Of a stretch of DNA of 64,000 nt, positions 8,947 through 16,300 are shown one piece after another. The position numbers were made by a program, and so were the translations under genes. This DNA comes from an uncultured Tenacibaculum sp. (GTDB lineage: Bacteria; Bacteroidota; Bacteroidia; Flavobacteriales; Flavobacteriaceae). The notes beneath the pieces are model-generated. The model saw nothing but the letters and a program-made list of their open reading frames with translations. It did not search any database and was not told the DNA's origin. Location: assembly GCA_947501615.1 (NCBI GenBank), contig CANMWK010000001.1, forward strand, positions 521,562 to 585,561. The letters are read 5' to 3'. Each line of letters begins with the position of its first letter. Within the stretch, counting starts at the first letter, position 1.

Positions 8947-9963
8947 TCATAACATTTGATACAAACTAACATCATTAAAATCAATATTTTTATACTCAAA
9001 AGCATCATTTTCTTCTACAATTGGTTTCAATACACATAAAACAGTAGTTTTTCCTTTAATGTAGAGTGTATTCCCTTTTATTTTACTTCTCCAACGATAT
9101 TTTTCCATCGGAATTTGTAGTGCTAATAATGTTGATGCCATTTCACTATCCTCAGAAACCCAATCCATAATTGCATCTCGATCTTTTAATATTGGGATTT
9201 CTGAAGGATCATCAAAAGTAAACTCCCACTCTACAGGAATATTAAATTTATAACTATAAGGTTCTCCTAAGCTTGCTTCTTTTCTTGTTTTTAAAGCGGT
9301 AAACCAATCTATTTTCTGATTTGGATATGAAGCTTTAAAGTCTTTTGATAATGCTATCGGCCCTGGAGATTCTGCTGTTGGATAATAGCCATAATAAGGT
9401 TTCGCTAAATAATGACCTGCATATTTACCACCAAAAACATTAAAGAATGAAGAAGCTATAACTGTAGGTTTTAATACATTGTTGATCGTAAACACTTGTT
9501 TTAATTGCTCTAGCAATGCTTTATTTTCTCCCAATCCACAGGAATGAAAAATTATTTTAGATTGATCTACAATTCCATATTTGAGTGTTGAAATACGGTT
9601 ATTTTCTCTTTCTTCAAAAATACTTTCTACAGTAATTCGTTCACCATTCTTAGATGTTTTTAAAGACATTCCTAACCATGCATTACTATGACTTACAATA
9701 TGTATTTTATCATATACTTTTTCTGAATTTTGATTCAAATATGTTATGATTTCTGCTAAAGAGAATAAATTGTCAATTACTTTTAACCCTTGATTTTTAA
9801 AGTAATTCTTAGCATTTGTATAATAAGTATTATCACCCTCATCAAATCCAGCTATAAAAACAATAGATGCTGTTGTCGTTTCTAATGTTTTAAACACTTT
9901 TTTAGGTAATGGCTTTTTACAACTTAAGATTAGAATTAATAGAAGAAAGAATTGATATTTCAT
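8947..9963 (-). CDS. Lipoprotein of unknown function with possible His/Cys dyad
   Basis: Not recognised as a named family. The 338-residue protein has a lipoprotein signal with Cys15 in LILILSCKK, so it is probably anchored in the periplasm or at the surface. Seen: a beta-strand then a Rossmann-like start (ASIVFIAGFDEGDN, 31-44), IHIVSHSNAW with His91, and KIIFHSCGLGENKALLEQL with Cys141. The spacing of a strand-SH motif and a strand-HSCGLG motif is like clan CD (caspase/gingipain) catalytic dyads, but an alpha/beta-hydrolase-like fold without proteolysis is also possible. It stands between the secreted protein gene at 10.0 kb and the propeller kinase. Confidence 0.6.
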   Translation of the reverse strand: MKYQFFLLLILILSCKKPLPKKVFKTLETTTASIVFIAGFDEGDNTYYTNAKNYFKNQGLKVIDNLFSLAEIITYLNQNSEKVYDKIHIVSHSNAWLGMSLKTSKNGERITVESIFEERENNRISTLKYGIVDQSKIIFHSCGLGENKALLEQLKQVFTINNVLKPTVIASSFFNVFGGKYAGHYLAKPYYGYYPTAESPGPIALSKDFKASYPNQKIDWFTALKTRKEASLGEPYSYKFNIPVEWEFTFDDPSEIPILKDRDAIMDWVSEDSEMASTLLALQIPMEKYRWRSKIKGNTLYIKGKTTVLCVLKPIVEENDAFEYKNIDFNDVSLYQML

Positions 9964-9992
9964 AATGCATTATTTAAAATTAACTACTTTTT

Positions 9993-10024
9993 AGACTTCA
10001 CAAATTTTAAAACCTGCGAAGTCT
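9993..10024 (-). terminator. Hairpin AGACTTC/GAAGTCT
   Basis: A 7-bp perfect stem around an 18-nt loop containing AAAACCTGC lies downstream of the 10,041-10,622 gene. On the minus strand it is followed by a short A/T-rich run (CTAAAAAG), so termination strength is uncertain. Confidence 0.4.
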
Positions 10025-10040
10025 TATTTAGTTAACAGTA

Positions 10041-10622
10041 TTAATAGTTTTTGCCAGTGCTTATACTTGTAATAGACTCATTATTATCAAAATCGTCATC
10101 ATTCCAAACTAAACTTTGCAAAACTTCAGTATTCGTTATATTTTCAATTTGAGCATCATAAGTTATTTCTGTTTTTAAAATCAGATTTTCTTTTCCGAAT
10201 TTCTGTGTTGGGAATATGTACTGTACCTCAGATACTGTTTCTTCACAAAAAACATTTTCTATATGTGGTAAGCTAATAAATTCATTATCATTTGTTACCA
10301 AAAAGTAGAAAGCATCATTATAACTGCAACAAGCACTGTAATTTACATCTACTCTAATCACTTCTTTAATATTTTCTAAGTTTGGGTTAGTTAACACACG
10401 AACTATAACATCATCCAACACACCTAAATCAGAGACGTGAAATGTTCCTACTTTATTCGCTTCACCATCTGCTGTAATAACATCAAAATTAGCTGTATAT
10501 TCTTTTTGTTTAGTACCTTCTGTTTGTACAATATCGTATTTAAGTTTTTCAATTACGAACTCTTGTGCTTTTACAAATTGAAATGTAAATACTGAGATTA
10601 AAATGATGATTAATTTTTTCAT
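10041..10622 (-). CDS. Secreted hypothetical protein
   Basis: The family is not recognised. The 193-residue product has a clean signal peptide (residues 1-19, ending FVKA-QE) and no further membrane segments, so it should be periplasmic or secreted. It contains a CC pair in YSACCSYND and an acidic C-terminus. A perfect TAAATTTG promoter box (10653-10660) lies 30 bp upstream of ATG. A 21-bp-period pair of TAGAATTCGTT boxes starts 32 bp beyond it, the same arrangement as at the VIT/vWA gene. Co-regulation with that gene by a LytTR regulator is therefore likely (inference). Confidence 0.75.
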   Translation of the reverse strand: MKKLIIILISVFTFQFVKAQEFVIEKLKYDIVQTEGTKQKEYTANFDVITADGEANKVGTFHVSDLGVLDDVIVRVLTNPNLENIKEVIRVDVNYSACCSYNDAFYFLVTNDNEFISLPHIENVFCEETVSEVQYIFPTQKFGKENLILKTEITYDAQIENITNTEVLQSLVWNDDDFDNNESITSISTGKNY

Positions 10623-10652
10623 GATCTTTTTTTATTATTTGTTTATTTACTT

Positions 10653-10660
10653 CAAATTTA
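10653..10660 (-). promoter_or_regulatory. -7 promoter box TAAATTTG
   Basis: Exact match to the Bacteroidota TAnnTTTG -7 element on the minus strand. It lies 30 bp before the start of the secreted protein gene and 32 bp from the proximal LytTR-like box. Confidence 0.7.
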
Positions 10661-10690
10661 GAAAGGATGTGAAGGATAATCTGATAACTT

Positions 10691-10728
10691 TTAGAATTCG
10701 TTATTATCAAATTAGAATTCGTTTTTGA
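10691..10728. promoter_or_regulatory. Candidate LytTR operator, two boxes 21 bp apart
   Basis: TTAGAATTCGTTATTAT starts at 10691 and TTAGAATTCGTTTTTGA at 10712, a direct repeat with a 21-bp period, typical of LytTR sites. The repeat lies upstream of the -7 box of the 10,041-10,622 gene. The identical core and spacing recur at 13,226. Confidence 0.65.
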
Positions 10729-10881
10729 TGTAGTTTTATTATACGATTAATGAATAAAAACTTTGTATTAGAAGTACGTTAGATAGTCTATATCTTTATT
10801 TAAAAAGCGTTTATCATGAAAACTTTCAAACCTTCTAACTTTACAACCTTATAACTTCATAAACTCACATAAAAAACGATG

Positions 10882-10917
10882 AAAACCCGCAAAGCTTTAC
10901 AGGCCTTACAGGTTTTA
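10882..10917 (-). terminator. Imperfect AAAACC/GGTTTT palindrome, likely terminator
   Basis: AAAACCCGCAAAGCTTTACAGG and the facing CCTTACAGGTTTT form a long imperfect hairpin; on the minus strand it is followed by CATCGTTTTTT. It lies about 80 bp downstream of the VIT/vWA gene. Similar GC-poor AAACCTG..CAGGTTT palindromes are common between genes in flavobacteria. The rest of the gap 10623-11000 holds no gene. Confidence 0.5.
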
Positions 10918-11000
10918 TCTCCTTTTTCTCTCATTATAATTTAGTTGTACAATACTAATTTTGCATGTACATAATCATGTATTTCAAACTTTATAATTTT

Positions 11001-13154
11001 TTACTTCCTAATAATTAAAGTTGTTTGATTACTAGTACTCAATGTTTTTACTATAGCATTAGAAAACTCTTTGGTGATCGAATGTACATACACCCATTTA
11101 CCACTTTTCAGTACTTCTGCTTGTATCATTTTTCCTTCAGAATTGAATCTGAAACGTAAACTATTATATTTTTCTAAATACTTATTTATTAACGTTGTAT
11201 ATAATACTTTGAATTCCATTTTTATTTTTCTTTGCTCTGCTTTTGAGATTTTTTCTACAATATTTACAGTGAAAGATTTTTTAAACTTTCTTTTTTTAAC
11301 AACTTTTGCTGCTGCTCCAACTGCCGAATTATTTACATTTTTAGGCATTGGTAAAGGTTGTTTTACGGTTTTTATTTTTCCTTCTTCATTAGCTATATTT
11401 TCATCAACAGCCACGAAAGAAGTATAATTTGTAGCTAAGTTGTATTGTAAGCCTAAATCTATTACTTGTTGTTTTACATCATCTCTAAATAGCTCATTAT
11501 AATCGTCTAGTTCTTGAATCTTTTTTCTAGCCCATAAATAACGTAAAGCTTTATTTTTAGGGCTTATATTTGCTGAAGACACTTGAAATTGTTGCTTAAA
11601 TCTTTTCTTTCCTTGATATCCAGTTACAGTAATTTTTCCATCTGGTTTTCCTTTATATTTTCCATAAACTAATACTGGTCTTGCAGCAAAAACATCTGGT
11701 ACACTATATGGAATAACATCATAGGTTTCAAAACCTTTAGTTTTAATTCTAACTTGTGTTAATAAAGGAGTTTCAATGTAAGTTTTAAACTTTTTTGCTA
11801 CTTCCATTGCTTCTTGTTTTGACGTTGCAATGAATGATTCGCTATTCGATACTTTGGCCATTCCTTCAATTAAATACCTGTTTACACTAGAACCAATTCC
11901 GAATGTAAATACATTTGCCTGACCTAAGTTTTTTCTTATGATTTCAAAAGCTTCTTTTTCTACATCAATATACCCATCAGTAATTACAACCATCGATCTT
12001 GCACTACTTTCATCTTCTCTTGGTAATCGATAAGCTTCTTCTAAGGCATTTAATAATCTAGTACCACCACCTCCTTGTCCTTCAGACAAAAAACGAATTG
12101 CTGCTTCAATATTTTCTTCGGTTACCGTTACAGGTTTTGTACGAAAAACAGTAGAGCTAGATGCAAATAATTGTACATTAAACGTATCAGTTTTTCTTAA
12201 GTTTCCTAATAAATTTCGCATTAATTCTTTAGAAACTTCTAATGGATACCCATTCATTGATCCTGAAACATCAACAATAAAAACATATTCTCTAGCAGGG
12301 ATATCTTTAAACTTTACTTTATTAGTTGGTTCCATTTGAAAAGCAAAGAAGTTTTCATCTCCATGTTCGTATAATAATAATCCTGATTGAATAGTATTAC
12401 CTCGTAAGCTGTAGTTTAAAATAAAATCTCTATTTCCTGCATTTTCATTGCTCTTTGATAAAAATATATTTGCTGTTTTTGTATTTGGATACGTAACATT
12501 TACTTGATGACTGCTACTATTGATATTTTGTATCATAATACTAGAGTTTAATGAAACTTGAATATCATAATCAAAAGTGGAATCCACATTTTTTGGGGTA
12601 TAAGGTACATTAAAAGTCGTTTCTCCTGTATTACTTTCTCCAGTAAACCTAGGTCCAACAACTGCTGGTGCTACAAATTGATATTCTCCATTTGTAGGTA
12701 CTAACATTTCTGTATAAAAGATATCAATAGCTATTTCATCACCAGGCATAATATTCCCTACATTCATCTGAAAAACATTGGGTCTGTCTTGATCTAATTT
12801 TGCGGCTCTTTTTCCCTCACTAATCGCTTTTTCATATACTCTTTTCGCTTCTTGCTTTTCAAAAATTTTGGCATTAACTATACGATCCCCAATAGTCATT
12901 TGCATGTTATGAACTGCCGCTTGAGTTGATAATGGAAATACATATTTAGCTTCTATAGGTTGATTTCCTTTGTTTTGATATACTTGTGTTACTTGAACAT
13001 GTGCTATCACACCCGATATTTCAACTTTGGTTTTAGATGATTTTAAAGGAATCTCTGCATTTTCAGTAGATACTAATAAATAAGGACTTTCTGTTTTTTG
13101 TGAAAAACCTATTAAGACTGTCAGAAAAAGACAAATGATAAGTAATTGTTTCAT
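11001..13154 (-). CDS. VIT and vWA domain protein (inter-alpha-trypsin-inhibitor heavy-chain-like)
   Basis: Exported 717-residue protein: signal peptide 1-18, VIT domain about 25-155 (AHVQVTQVYQNKGNQPIEAK, YVFPLSTQAAVHNMQM), and a von Willebrand A domain about 288-460. The vWA domain has a complete MIDAS start DVSGSMNG (Asp295, Ser297, Ser299) and a later TDGYIDVE. The C-terminus from about 610 has a KKRKFKK basic stretch and a TonB-C-like end. The family binds partner proteins through a bound metal ion; the partner is unknown. A perfect TAGATTTG promoter box and a double LytTR-like operator lie upstream, in the same geometry as for the secreted protein gene downstream. Confidence 0.9.
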   Translation of the reverse strand: MKQLLIICLFLTVLIGFSQKTESPYLLVSTENAEIPLKSSKTKVEISGVIAHVQVTQVYQNKGNQPIEAKYVFPLSTQAAVHNMQMTIGDRIVNAKIFEKQEAKRVYEKAISEGKRAAKLDQDRPNVFQMNVGNIMPGDEIAIDIFYTEMLVPTNGEYQFVAPAVVGPRFTGESNTGETTFNVPYTPKNVDSTFDYDIQVSLNSSIMIQNINSSSHQVNVTYPNTKTANIFLSKSNENAGNRDFILNYSLRGNTIQSGLLLYEHGDENFFAFQMEPTNKVKFKDIPAREYVFIVDVSGSMNGYPLEVSKELMRNLLGNLRKTDTFNVQLFASSSTVFRTKPVTVTEENIEAAIRFLSEGQGGGGTRLLNALEEAYRLPREDESSARSMVVITDGYIDVEKEAFEIIRKNLGQANVFTFGIGSSVNRYLIEGMAKVSNSESFIATSKQEAMEVAKKFKTYIETPLLTQVRIKTKGFETYDVIPYSVPDVFAARPVLVYGKYKGKPDGKITVTGYQGKKRFKQQFQVSSANISPKNKALRYLWARKKIQELDDYNELFRDDVKQQVIDLGLQYNLATNYTSFVAVDENIANEEGKIKTVKQPLPMPKNVNNSAVGAAAKVVKKRKFKKSFTVNIVEKISKAEQRKIKMEFKVLYTTLINKYLEKYNSLRFRFNSEGKMIQAEVLKSGKWVYVHSITKEFSNAIVKTLSTSNQTTLIIRK

Positions 13155-13187
13155 GATTATATTTTTAAATTATTCTATTTTTTTGAA

Positions 13188-13195
13188 CAAATCTA
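13188..13195 (-). promoter_or_regulatory. -7 promoter box TAGATTTG
   Basis: Exact TAnnTTTG on the minus strand, 33 bp before the VIT/vWA start codon and 32 bp from the proximal operator box. Confidence 0.7.
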
Positions 13196-13225
13196 AAAGA
13201 GGAATCATGCCATTTTAAGGTCGTT

Positions 13226-13263
13226 TTAGAATTCGTTGAAGTTAAACTAGAATTCGTTATTAT
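13226..13263. promoter_or_regulatory. Candidate LytTR operator upstream of VIT/vWA gene
   Basis: TTAGAATTCGTT (13226) and CTAGAATTCGTT (13247) repeat with a 21-bp period, and a weaker GGTCGTT precedes them 12 bp away. The distance to the -7 box equals that at the 10.69-kb site (32 bp), which argues against chance. Confidence 0.65.
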
Positions 13264-13443
13264 GTAATAATATGTTGATTATAACTACTCAGTTTTACTA
13301 TGATTTGTAAAAAACATATCAAAAAAAAGATGATTTTCAACCCATATAGGTTTATAAAAAGTTTTTTGTATGATTAGCTAAAAACCATCTATTTATAGTT
13401 TTTAATTAACATTTTTTTCACGAATAGCAATCTTCATATTGTT

Positions 13444-13451
13444 TAACTTTG
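13444..13451 (+). promoter_or_regulatory. -7 promoter box TAACTTTG
   Basis: Exact TAnnTTTG match 18 bp before ATG 13470. It shows that an upstream TTG at 13449 cannot be the start and implies a leader of only about a dozen bases. Confidence 0.65.
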
Positions 13452-13469
13452 GGAGAAATAGATTCAACA

Positions 13470-14567
13470 ATGAAAAAACATATACTAACATTACTTATCG
13501 GATTATTTTATTTGCATATTCATGCTAATGATTCTTTAACTCAAGATTTTGTTACAGGTAATCCTAACATTGGTTCAATAAATGCCATGACTTTTGGTCC
13601 TGAAGGAATACTATTTTTAGGAGATAGTAAAAATGCTGAAATTATAGCTATAGATTTAAGTACGGCTAAAAAAGCAGTAAATAATAAGCTTTATTTAAAA
13701 GACGTAGAATCACTTTTAAGTCAACTTTTAGGAGCTGATAGCGATCAGGTACAAATTGTTGATATGGTAGTTAATCCTATTAATCAAAACATATATATTG
13801 GTGCACAACACAGTTCTGGTACATCTTTTTTGTTTTTGGTGAATGATAATACACTAGAAAATGTACCCTTAAATTCAGTTTCTTTTTCAAAAACAGGGAT
13901 ATCCAATACAGTTAAAGTAGAGGCTAAAGATAGACGAGGAAGACCTTTACGCAAACTAGCAATTACCGATATACAATATGCGAATGGAGAAGTTATGGTT
14001 TCAGGTTTAAATAATGCTGAATTTGCTTCTACATTTAGAGTAATTTCTTTTCCTTTTTCTAGTACACAGAAAGATAGTTCATTAGAAATTTATCATGCGG
14101 CTCATGGAAAGTATGAAACTCACGCTCCGATAAAAACATTTATGACTACTACAATTAATAAAGAACCTCATATTATAGCAAGTTATACTTGTACACCATT
14201 AGTAGTTTTTCCTATGAAAAGTTTAACTGCTGGCTCGCATACCAAAGGTAGAACTGTAGCTGAGCTAGGAAACTGGAATACTCCGTTGGATATTATAGAA
14301 ATGACAAAAGATGGAAAACGTTATATTTTAATGGCCAATTCCAATAGAGCTTTAATGAAGTTTAAAGTAACAGATATAGCATCTTTTAGCACATCATTAA
14401 CAACAAGGGTTAAAGAAAGAGCAGGTACTGAAGGAGTTAATTTTATTAATCTACCATTTGTTAATGTGCTACAGTTAGATAAACTTAGCGATAAAGAATT
14501 CGTATTTATTCAACGAGAATCTAATGGAAAATTAACATTAAAAACTGGATCTAATCGCTGGTTATAA
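13470..14567 (+). CDS. Secreted protein of unknown function, propeller-like
   Basis: 365 residues from ATG 13470; the start is chosen because it opens a signal peptide (KKHILTLLIGLFYLHIHA) and because the -7 box overlaps the longer frame. The mature part has repeated strand-rich segments such as AMTFGPEGILFLGDSK, MVVNPINQNIYIGAQ and MTKDGKRYILMANSN, which look like beta-propeller blades, but I cannot name the family. The second gene of the pair follows after 28 bp on the same strand, so the two are probably co-transcribed and act together outside the cytoplasm (inference). Confidence 0.75.
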   Translation: MKKHILTLLIGLFYLHIHANDSLTQDFVTGNPNIGSINAMTFGPEGILFLGDSKNAEIIAIDLSTAKKAVNNKLYLKDVESLLSQLLGADSDQVQIVDMVVNPINQNIYIGAQHSSGTSFLFLVNDNTLENVPLNSVSFSKTGISNTVKVEAKDRRGRPLRKLAITDIQYANGEVMVSGLNNAEFASTFRVISFPFSSTQKDSSLEIYHAAHGKYETHAPIKTFMTTTINKEPHIIASYTCTPLVVFPMKSLTAGSHTKGRTVAELGNWNTPLDIIEMTKDGKRYILMANSNRALMKFKVTDIASFSTSLTTRVKERAGTEGVNFINLPFVNVLQLDKLSDKEFVFIQRESNGKLTLKTGSNRWL

Positions 14568-14595
14568 TAGCTCAATAAATTTACGAGAATAGTTT

Positions 14596-15651
14596 ATGCG
14601 TTTTATAAGTACACTATTACTTTTATGGATGACTTTGGAAATTGTAGCACAAGTTCCAAAGTTTTCTTTTTCAAAACAATCTATAGAAATTCCTTCTGTA
14701 ACATTTACAAATGACATTAAAGTTTTTAAGGGTTCCTATACGTCTAAAAATGAAATTACAAATAAAAAAGCTATTCTTGGAAACGTTTCTTTTAATAGTG
14801 ACAACAATAGTATTACTTTTAATCCTTTTGTTCCTTTTCAAGTTAACACAACCTACACTCTAGCTTTTAAAGAGCGGTATTTCAAATTTTCAATTCCTTT
14901 ATCAAAAGATTACCAACACTTAAAAATAACTAACATTTATCCAAATACTCCCACAGTACCCACCAATTTGTTAAAATGGTATATAGCTTTTTCTAAACCT
15001 GTTAATCCTACTAATATTTATAATCATATTACATTAATTCATAATAAAACCAATACTGTAGTAGATAGAGCATTATTACATTTAGAAACACCATTACTTT
15101 CTAACGATGGTAAACTATTAACATTATGGGTTGAACCTGGACGACAAAAAAGAGATTTAGGTCCTAATACCTTTTTAGGTGAAGTTTTAAAGTTAGGATC
15201 ATCTTACACTTTAATTATAGATAAGGGGTTAAAAGATCATCAAGGTATAGCTATGAAGAATAATTTTGAACATACATTTGATGTAGGGAATTCTGATAGA
15301 GTTAAACCTAATTTTGAACAATGGGAGCTTTTCTTACCTAGATTTAGAACCAAAAAACCTCTAATAATTAATTTAAATGACACTTTAGATTATGGAAGTA
15401 TTTTTAACAATATAGTTATTACTACTAAAAAAGGAAAAATTATAAATGGTTCTTTTTCAATAGAAACTAACAAAAACAGAATTGTATTTACCCCAAATAA
15501 ACTTTGGGAAATTGGTGATTATGTCTTGAAATGTAATCGTACTATTGAAGACATTTGTGGCAATAATTTTGAGCGATTATTTGATAGAGATATAATGAGA
15601 AAAAATGCACCTTTACCAAATTTAGAACGTAATTTTTCAGTACAAAAATAA
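14596..15651 (+). CDS. Secreted Ig-like domain protein
   Basis: 351 residues with a signal peptide (MRFISTLLLLWMTLEIVAQ). Two segments resemble bacterial SbsA-type Ig-like domains: a first ending in NTTYTLAFKERYFKF near residue 95, and a later one around 125-220 with KWYIAFSKPVNPTNIYNHI and the closing LIIDKGLKDHQGIAM. A third strand-rich unit covers about 240-330. Such domains are structural spacers in surface or secreted proteins. It lies 28 bp after the propeller-like gene. A hairpin shared with small RNA unit B (15654-15681) starts 3 bp after its stop and should terminate it. Confidence 0.75.
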   Translation: MRFISTLLLLWMTLEIVAQVPKFSFSKQSIEIPSVTFTNDIKVFKGSYTSKNEITNKKAILGNVSFNSDNNSITFNPFVPFQVNTTYTLAFKERYFKFSIPLSKDYQHLKITNIYPNTPTVPTNLLKWYIAFSKPVNPTNIYNHITLIHNKTNTVVDRALLHLETPLLSNDGKLLTLWVEPGRQKRDLGPNTFLGEVLKLGSSYTLIIDKGLKDHQGIAMKNNFEHTFDVGNSDRVKPNFEQWELFLPRFRTKKPLIINLNDTLDYGSIFNNIVITTKKGKIINGSFSIETNKNRIVFTPNKLWEIGDYVLKCNRTIEDICGNNFERLFDRDIMRKNAPLPNLERNFSVQK

Positions 15652-15653
15652 AT

Positions 15654-15809
15654 GAGCCCTCTTTAGTACTAAAGAAGGCTCTATCTATTATAAGGTTTAG
15701 TTTTTTAATACTGATTATTTCCCCCAAAATAATAAAGTAGTATTTAATTTGGTTAAACCTAGTAATATATTATATATACTACTGATATAAAGACTTAAGA
15801 ACAAATATA
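15654..15809 (-). ncRNA. Candidate small RNA, G-loop hairpin unit B
   Basis: The best formed of the four units. On the minus strand there is a perfect TATATTTG -7 box (15802-15809) and a small A/U hairpin. Then come nested stems: AGGTTTA/TAAACCT (15754-15760 with 15693-15699), AATACT/AGTATT (15739-15744 with 15707-15712), and ATTATTT/AAATAAT closed by a TGGGGG loop (15714-15733). A 12-bp terminator stem follows (15654-15681) and then an ATTTATTTTTG tail. No reading frame is seen. The terminator also serves the convergent plus-strand gene. Confidence 0.6.
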
Positions 15810-15840
15810 GAAGTCAGAAATTAATATTCTGAAGTTTAAG

Positions 15841-15863
15841 AACAGGAAAAACCCTGTTTTTAT
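15841..15863 (+). terminator. Hairpin AACAGG/CCTGTT with T run
   Basis: A 6-bp stem followed by TTTTTAT on the plus strand between units B and D. It could be a second terminator for the plus-strand pair upstream. Confidence 0.4.
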
Positions 15864-15911
15864 CCTCTATACTTTTAACAATTAAAAACTTTGAATATTA
15901 TTCCCGTAGTA

Positions 15912-15995
15912 AAACAAAAAAAACCTCATAATTGAGGCTTTCTTCACAAATGTTTACGAAATACTATCCCCCAACAGCAATGTAAACACACATAT
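15912..15995 (-). ncRNA. Candidate small RNA, G-loop hairpin unit D
   Basis: A shorter relative of unit B. A 7-bp stem TGTTTAC/GTAAACA (15982-15988 with 15951-15957) encloses a loop with TTGGGGGATAGTATTTC. A terminator AGCCTC/GAGGTT follows with an eight-base T run on the minus strand (15912-15941). No open reading frame is seen. Confidence 0.5.
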
Positions 15996-16043
15996 AAGAC
16001 AACAAATATTTATAAAAGTCACATTGTTTTATTAAAACTTGTA

Positions 16044-16151
16044 GAGCCTCTTTTTACAGAGGCTCTTAAGTTATGATTTACAATTGCTTAACGAGAGATA
16101 TTTCCCCCAAAACATCTAGTTTAGCATGTAAGCAGTAAACCTTTAACTGCT
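16044..16151 (-). ncRNA. Candidate small RNA, G-loop hairpin unit C
   Basis: On the minus strand: an AGCAGT/ACTGCT hairpin (16131-16151), a GCTTA/TAAGC outer stem (16129-16133 with 16086-16090), and an inner AGATgTTT/AAAtATCT stem with a TGGGGG loop (16096-16117). A perfect 8-bp GAGCCTCT/AGAGGCTC terminator stem follows (16044-16065). The unit lies downstream of the S41 peptidase gene on the same strand, so it may be its own transcript or be processed from that mRNA. The remainder of the 15652-16300 gap holds nothing else that I can identify. Confidence 0.5.
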
Positions 16152-16300
16152 ACTATAACATAAAATAGATATGATTATTATAAGAGTTAAAAAAAATAAT
16201 TGACAACTAAATTTAAATGATTGATTTATAGTGTTTTTGATCAGAATAAATGTGCGCTATTTTAATAACATTGTCATTTCTTAAGATGATTTTAAAGTAC

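Noticed and set aside
9993..10917. AAACCTGC-type palindromes as parts of a mobile element
   Set aside because: No transposase, terminal repeats or target duplication; they sit after genes and act more plausibly as terminators.
15654..16151. Possible CRISPR-like array because of recurring CCCCC blocks
   Set aside because: Spacing is irregular, the repeats are not identical in sequence, and each is a stem-loop followed by a terminator; no cas genes are present.
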